A stretch of 9,324 nucleotides of DNA, taken from the NCBI GenBank assembly GCA_900549555.1, contig UROO01000077.1, forward strand, positions 1-9,324, written 5' to 3'. The stretch is from an uncultured Collinsella sp. (GTDB lineage Bacteria > Actinomycetota > Coriobacteriia > Coriobacteriales > Coriobacteriaceae). Each line of letters opens with the position of its first letter. Positions within the stretch are counted from its first letter, which is position 1. The translations under genes and the position numbers were made by a program. This document shows, piece after piece, positions 8,319 through 9,324 of this stretch. Below the pieces are notes generated by a model. That model did not search any database. It worked only from the letters and a program-made list of their open reading frames with translations, and was not told the DNA's origin.

Positions 8319-8837
8319 CTACGCCTCGTTTTCGATGGTGGCGCGGGCACGCTCGGCAGTCAGTTCTGCCAAACGTTCCTCGTCTACCAGGGTGAGGCCC
8401 TTGGTCGGGCACGCCTCGGCACACGCCGGACCGCCGGGACGGTCCACGCACAGGTCGCACTTGAGCACGAAGCTCTTAGTCTGCGAACCCACGCGAACGT
8501 CACCCATCAAGACGGGGACCTGCGTGGTCGCCACGCTCACGGCGCCAAAGGGGCATGCCATGACGCAGCTCTTGCAGCCGATGCAGTTGTCCTCGTTGAC
8601 GCCGATGCGATGGTTCTTTGGATCAAAGAACAAGGCGCCCGTAGGACAAGCCTTGGCGCACGGAGCGTCCTCGCAGTGATGGCAAGCCACCGGTGCGGAG
8701 ATCTCGTACGTACGCGTTACGCGCAGGCGCGGCGCGGCGATGTTGCCGGGAATATCGTGCGCCTCGATGCACGCCGCCATACAGGTTTGGCATCCAATGC
8801 AGCGTGAAGAATCAGCCACGACTCGTTTATTGCCCAT
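8319..8837 (-). CDS. hydN: HydN-like four-cluster ferredoxin (FHL-associated)
   Basis: A 172-residue soluble polyferredoxin of the HycB/HydN/DmsB-type family; E. coli HydN has 175 residues. Four complete cysteine motifs are seen: C13/C16/C19/C23, C52/C55/C60/C64, C85/C88/C91/C95 and C127/C130/C139/C143, enough for four [4Fe-4S] clusters. I chose ATG 8837 because AGGAGGG (8854-8848) is 10 bases upstream. An in-frame GTG at 8846 is only one base from that site, and the open frame continuing to 9011 has no family-like content. It is the first gene of the cluster, 76 bases before fdhF. HydN is linked to formate dehydrogenase H activity in enterobacteria, so an electron-transfer or maturation partner for FdhF is likely. 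The short C-terminal tail is closer to HydN than to HycB or HyfA, but the symbol is a family-level call. Confidence 0.85.
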   Translation of the reverse strand: MGNKRVVADSSRCIGCQTCMAACIEAHDIPGNIAAPRLRVTRTYEISAPVACHHCEDAPCAKACPTGALFFDPKNHRIGVNEDNCIGCKSCVMACPFGAVSVATTQVPVLMGDVRVGSQTKSFVLKCDLCVDRPGGPACAEACPTKGLTLVDEERLAELTAERARATIENEA

Positions 8838-8889
8838 GTTGTTCACTCCCTCCTGAATCCCATGCCGGAGAGACCCTGTCGACGTTGCC

Positions 8890-8909
8890 CCAAGCCGCCC
8901 GTGGCTTGG
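8890..8909 (-). repeat. Hairpin in the hydN leader, proximal
   Basis: CCAAGCC (8890-8896) and GGCTTGG (8903-8909) form a perfect 7-bp stem with a 6-base loop. Flanking GTCGA (8879-8883) and TCGAC (8912-8916) could extend it across an internal loop. It lies 53 bases upstream of the hydN start codon on the sense strand. No U tract follows, so it is not a terminator. A structural role in the mRNA leader is possible. Confidence 0.45.
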
Positions 8910-8917
8910 CATCGACG

Positions 8918-8951
8918 TATCGAGTGCATGCGGCGAAACAGGCACTCGATA
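8918..8951 (-). repeat. Perfect 10-bp inverted repeat in the hydN leader, distal
   Basis: TATCGAGTGC (8918-8927) and GCACTCGATA (8942-8951) are exact reverse complements separated by 14 bases. In RNA this would be a 10-bp stem just upstream of the proximal hairpin. As DNA it could instead be a protein-binding site. The two adjacent stems give the leader a two-hairpin layout. Confidence 0.5.
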
Positions 8952-9014
8952 GAATTTCTCCAACGATATACAGGTTAAATATACGCAGTTGCCTGGGGCA
9001 AACTTGAGCATAGG

Positions 9015-9040
9015 CCCTGCAATACGGGTGTATTGCAGGG
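9015..9040. repeat. Perfect 11-bp inverted repeat with 4-base loop
   Basis: CCCTGCAATAC (9015-9025) and GTATTGCAGGG (9030-9040) pair perfectly around GGGT. On the plus strand it is followed by GTTTT, which is weakly terminator-like, although no plus-strand gene precedes it. On the minus strand CCTATG follows, with no U tract. It could be an operator, a barrier to antisense transcription, or a leader hairpin. Confidence 0.5.
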
Positions 9041-9125
9041 GTTTTGGCAGGTTGGAATTATTCTCTAGAGGCTATAAAGGTGAGTGTATTACATGCGTAC
9101 GCCTCAGAGATTTTTACGCGCTCTC

Positions 9126-9153
9126 ATTTTAGATGTACTACGCTTGTATTCAA
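9126..9153 (-). promoter_or_regulatory. Candidate promoter for the hydN-fdhF-hyf cluster
   Basis: On the minus strand TTGAAT (9153-9148) and TAAAAT (9131-9126) are separated by 16 bases, a reasonable match to housekeeping -35 and -10 boxes. Transcription would begin near 9119, giving a leader of about 280 bases that contains all three hairpins. This is consensus matching by eye, and a promoter nearer to the gene cannot be excluded. Confidence 0.35.
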
Positions 9154-9173
9154 GTTAATGGTTATTTACTTGA
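9150..9173. promoter_or_regulatory. Candidate operator dyad shared by divergent promoters
   Basis: TCAAGTTAAT (9150-9159) and ATTTACTTGA (9164-9173) are inverted copies matching at 9 of 10 positions around GGTT. The left arm overlaps the -35 box of the candidate minus-strand promoter and the right arm overlaps that of the candidate plus-strand promoter. A single dimeric regulator bound here could act on both. The binding protein is unknown. Confidence 0.4.
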
Positions 9174-9197
9174 GGGAAATAAAGCAATCGTTATAAG
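9170..9197 (+). promoter_or_regulatory. Candidate promoter for the divergent plus-strand gene
   Basis: TTGAGG (9170-9175) and TATAAG (9192-9197) are spaced by 16 bases. Transcription would start near 9204, about 60 bases before the start codon at 9265. An alternative -10, TATATT (9234-9239), lies closer to the gene but has no good -35 partner. Confidence 0.35.
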
Positions 9198-9209
9198 ATG
9201 CTCAAGTAT

Positions 9210-9221
9210 CGGCACGTGCCG
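9210..9221. promoter_or_regulatory. 12-bp palindrome upstream of the divergent gene
   Basis: CGGCACGTGCCG is a perfect palindrome centred on CACGTG, 43 bases before the plus-strand start codon. It sits just downstream of one candidate promoter and at the -35 position of the alternative TATATT box. It may be an operator for the divergent gene; nothing else identifies it. Confidence 0.35.
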
Positions 9222-9264
9222 CATTTGACCGACTATATTGCACGCTCATTAAAGGAGGCCAGTG

Positions 9265-9298
9265 ATGTCATCGACTCAAAAACGAGCCATCCTGCAGG
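9265..9298 (+). CDS. N-terminal fragment of an unidentified divergent gene
   Basis: Only 11 codons (MSSTQKRAILQ) and one base are present before the adapter. The start is convincing: AAAGGAGG (9251-9258) lies 6 bases before ATG 9265; a GTG at 9262 is possible but closer to the site. I do not recognise the protein. The short stretch KRAILQ would fit the first helix of a TetR-type DNA-binding domain, where (R/K)xxILxAA is common, and a divergent regulator beside an operon with a shared operator is a common arrangement. Eleven residues cannot prove this. Confidence 0.6.
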
Positions 9299-9324
9299 CT
9301 GTCTCTTATACACATCTGACGCTG
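9299..9324. other. Nextera/Tn5 adapter remnant at right contig end
   Basis: These 26 bases are the exact reverse complement of bases 1-26: the Tn5 mosaic end CTGTCTCTTATACACATCT followed by GACGCTG. They are sequencing adapter, and genomic sequence ends at 9298. Confidence 0.97.

Larger units (their letters stand above)
8838..9264. other. Divergent intergenic region and hydN leader
   Basis: 427 bases without a convincing gene on either strand, AT-richer than the flanking genes. From left to right it holds the hydN ribosome site (8848-8854), two hairpins (8890-8909 and 8918-8951), an 11-bp inverted repeat (9015-9040), a pair of candidate divergent promoters around a dyad (9126-9197), a 12-bp palindrome (9210-9221) and the ribosome site of the plus-strand gene (9251-9258). 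Apart from an 8-bp palindrome, GCGTACGC (9095-9102), I see nothing in 9041-9125. Confidence 0.8.

Noticed and set aside
8838..9011. 58-residue N-terminal extension of the HydN-like protein
   Set aside because: A strong Shine-Dalgarno precedes ATG 8837, family length fits without the extension, and the extra residues look like no known leader.
8838..9264. Sigma-54 (-24/-12) promoter as in E. coli FHL genes
   Set aside because: I found no convincing GG-N10-GC element in a suitable position on the minus strand; sigma-70-like boxes fit better, though weakly.
1..9324. A transposon bounded by 26-bp terminal inverted repeats
   Set aside because: The repeats are the Nextera adapter with the Tn5 mosaic end, no transposase gene is present, and the repeats are exactly at the contig ends.

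Overview
The window is a nearly complete formate hydrogenlyase (FHL) locus. It carries a selenocysteine formate dehydrogenase H and the membrane arm of a Hyf-type (hydrogenase-4) group 4 [NiFe] hydrogenase. All complete genes lie on the minus strand and read from right to left. The coding DNA is GC-rich, the gene order is compact, and the proteins are full-length relatives of E. coli HyfA-F, FdhF and HydN. My best guess for the source is a gut actinobacterium of the Coriobacteriia, for example a Collinsella-like H2 producer. That is inference from composition and gene content and has not been tested by a search.

Layout in transcription order: a HydN-like iron-sulfur protein (8319-8837); fdhF (6020-8242), read through an in-frame UGA at codon 140; a strong GC-rich hairpin (5964-5998); then hyfA (5324-5941), hyfB (3313-5331), hyfC (2374-3300), hyfD (901-2358), hyfE (234-887) and the first 68 codons of hyfF (27-230). 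The hyf genes overlap or are separated by only 3-15 bases, and several Shine-Dalgarno sequences overlap the previous stop codon. FdhF would oxidise formate. HydN-like and HyfA-like proteins would carry electrons through [4Fe-4S] clusters. HyfB, C, D, E and F form the proton-pumping, complex I-like membrane arm. The hydrogenase catalytic subunits (HyfG, HyfI) and HyfH would lie beyond the left edge and are not seen.

To the right (8838-9264) is a 427-base intergenic region that is AT-richer than the genes. It holds several inverted repeats and what look like back-to-back divergent promoters sharing one dyad. It ends at the ribosome binding site and first 11 codons of a plus-strand gene, cut by the right edge.

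The first 26 and last 26 bases are Tn5/Nextera sequencing adapter, not genome, so real sequence runs from 27 to 9298. I see no mobile element, CRISPR array, tRNA or rRNA. The enzyme system belongs to a known type. The parts that merit a second look are the HyfA-like subunit lacking one cluster cysteine, the structured leader with its candidate shared operator, and the unidentified divergent gene.
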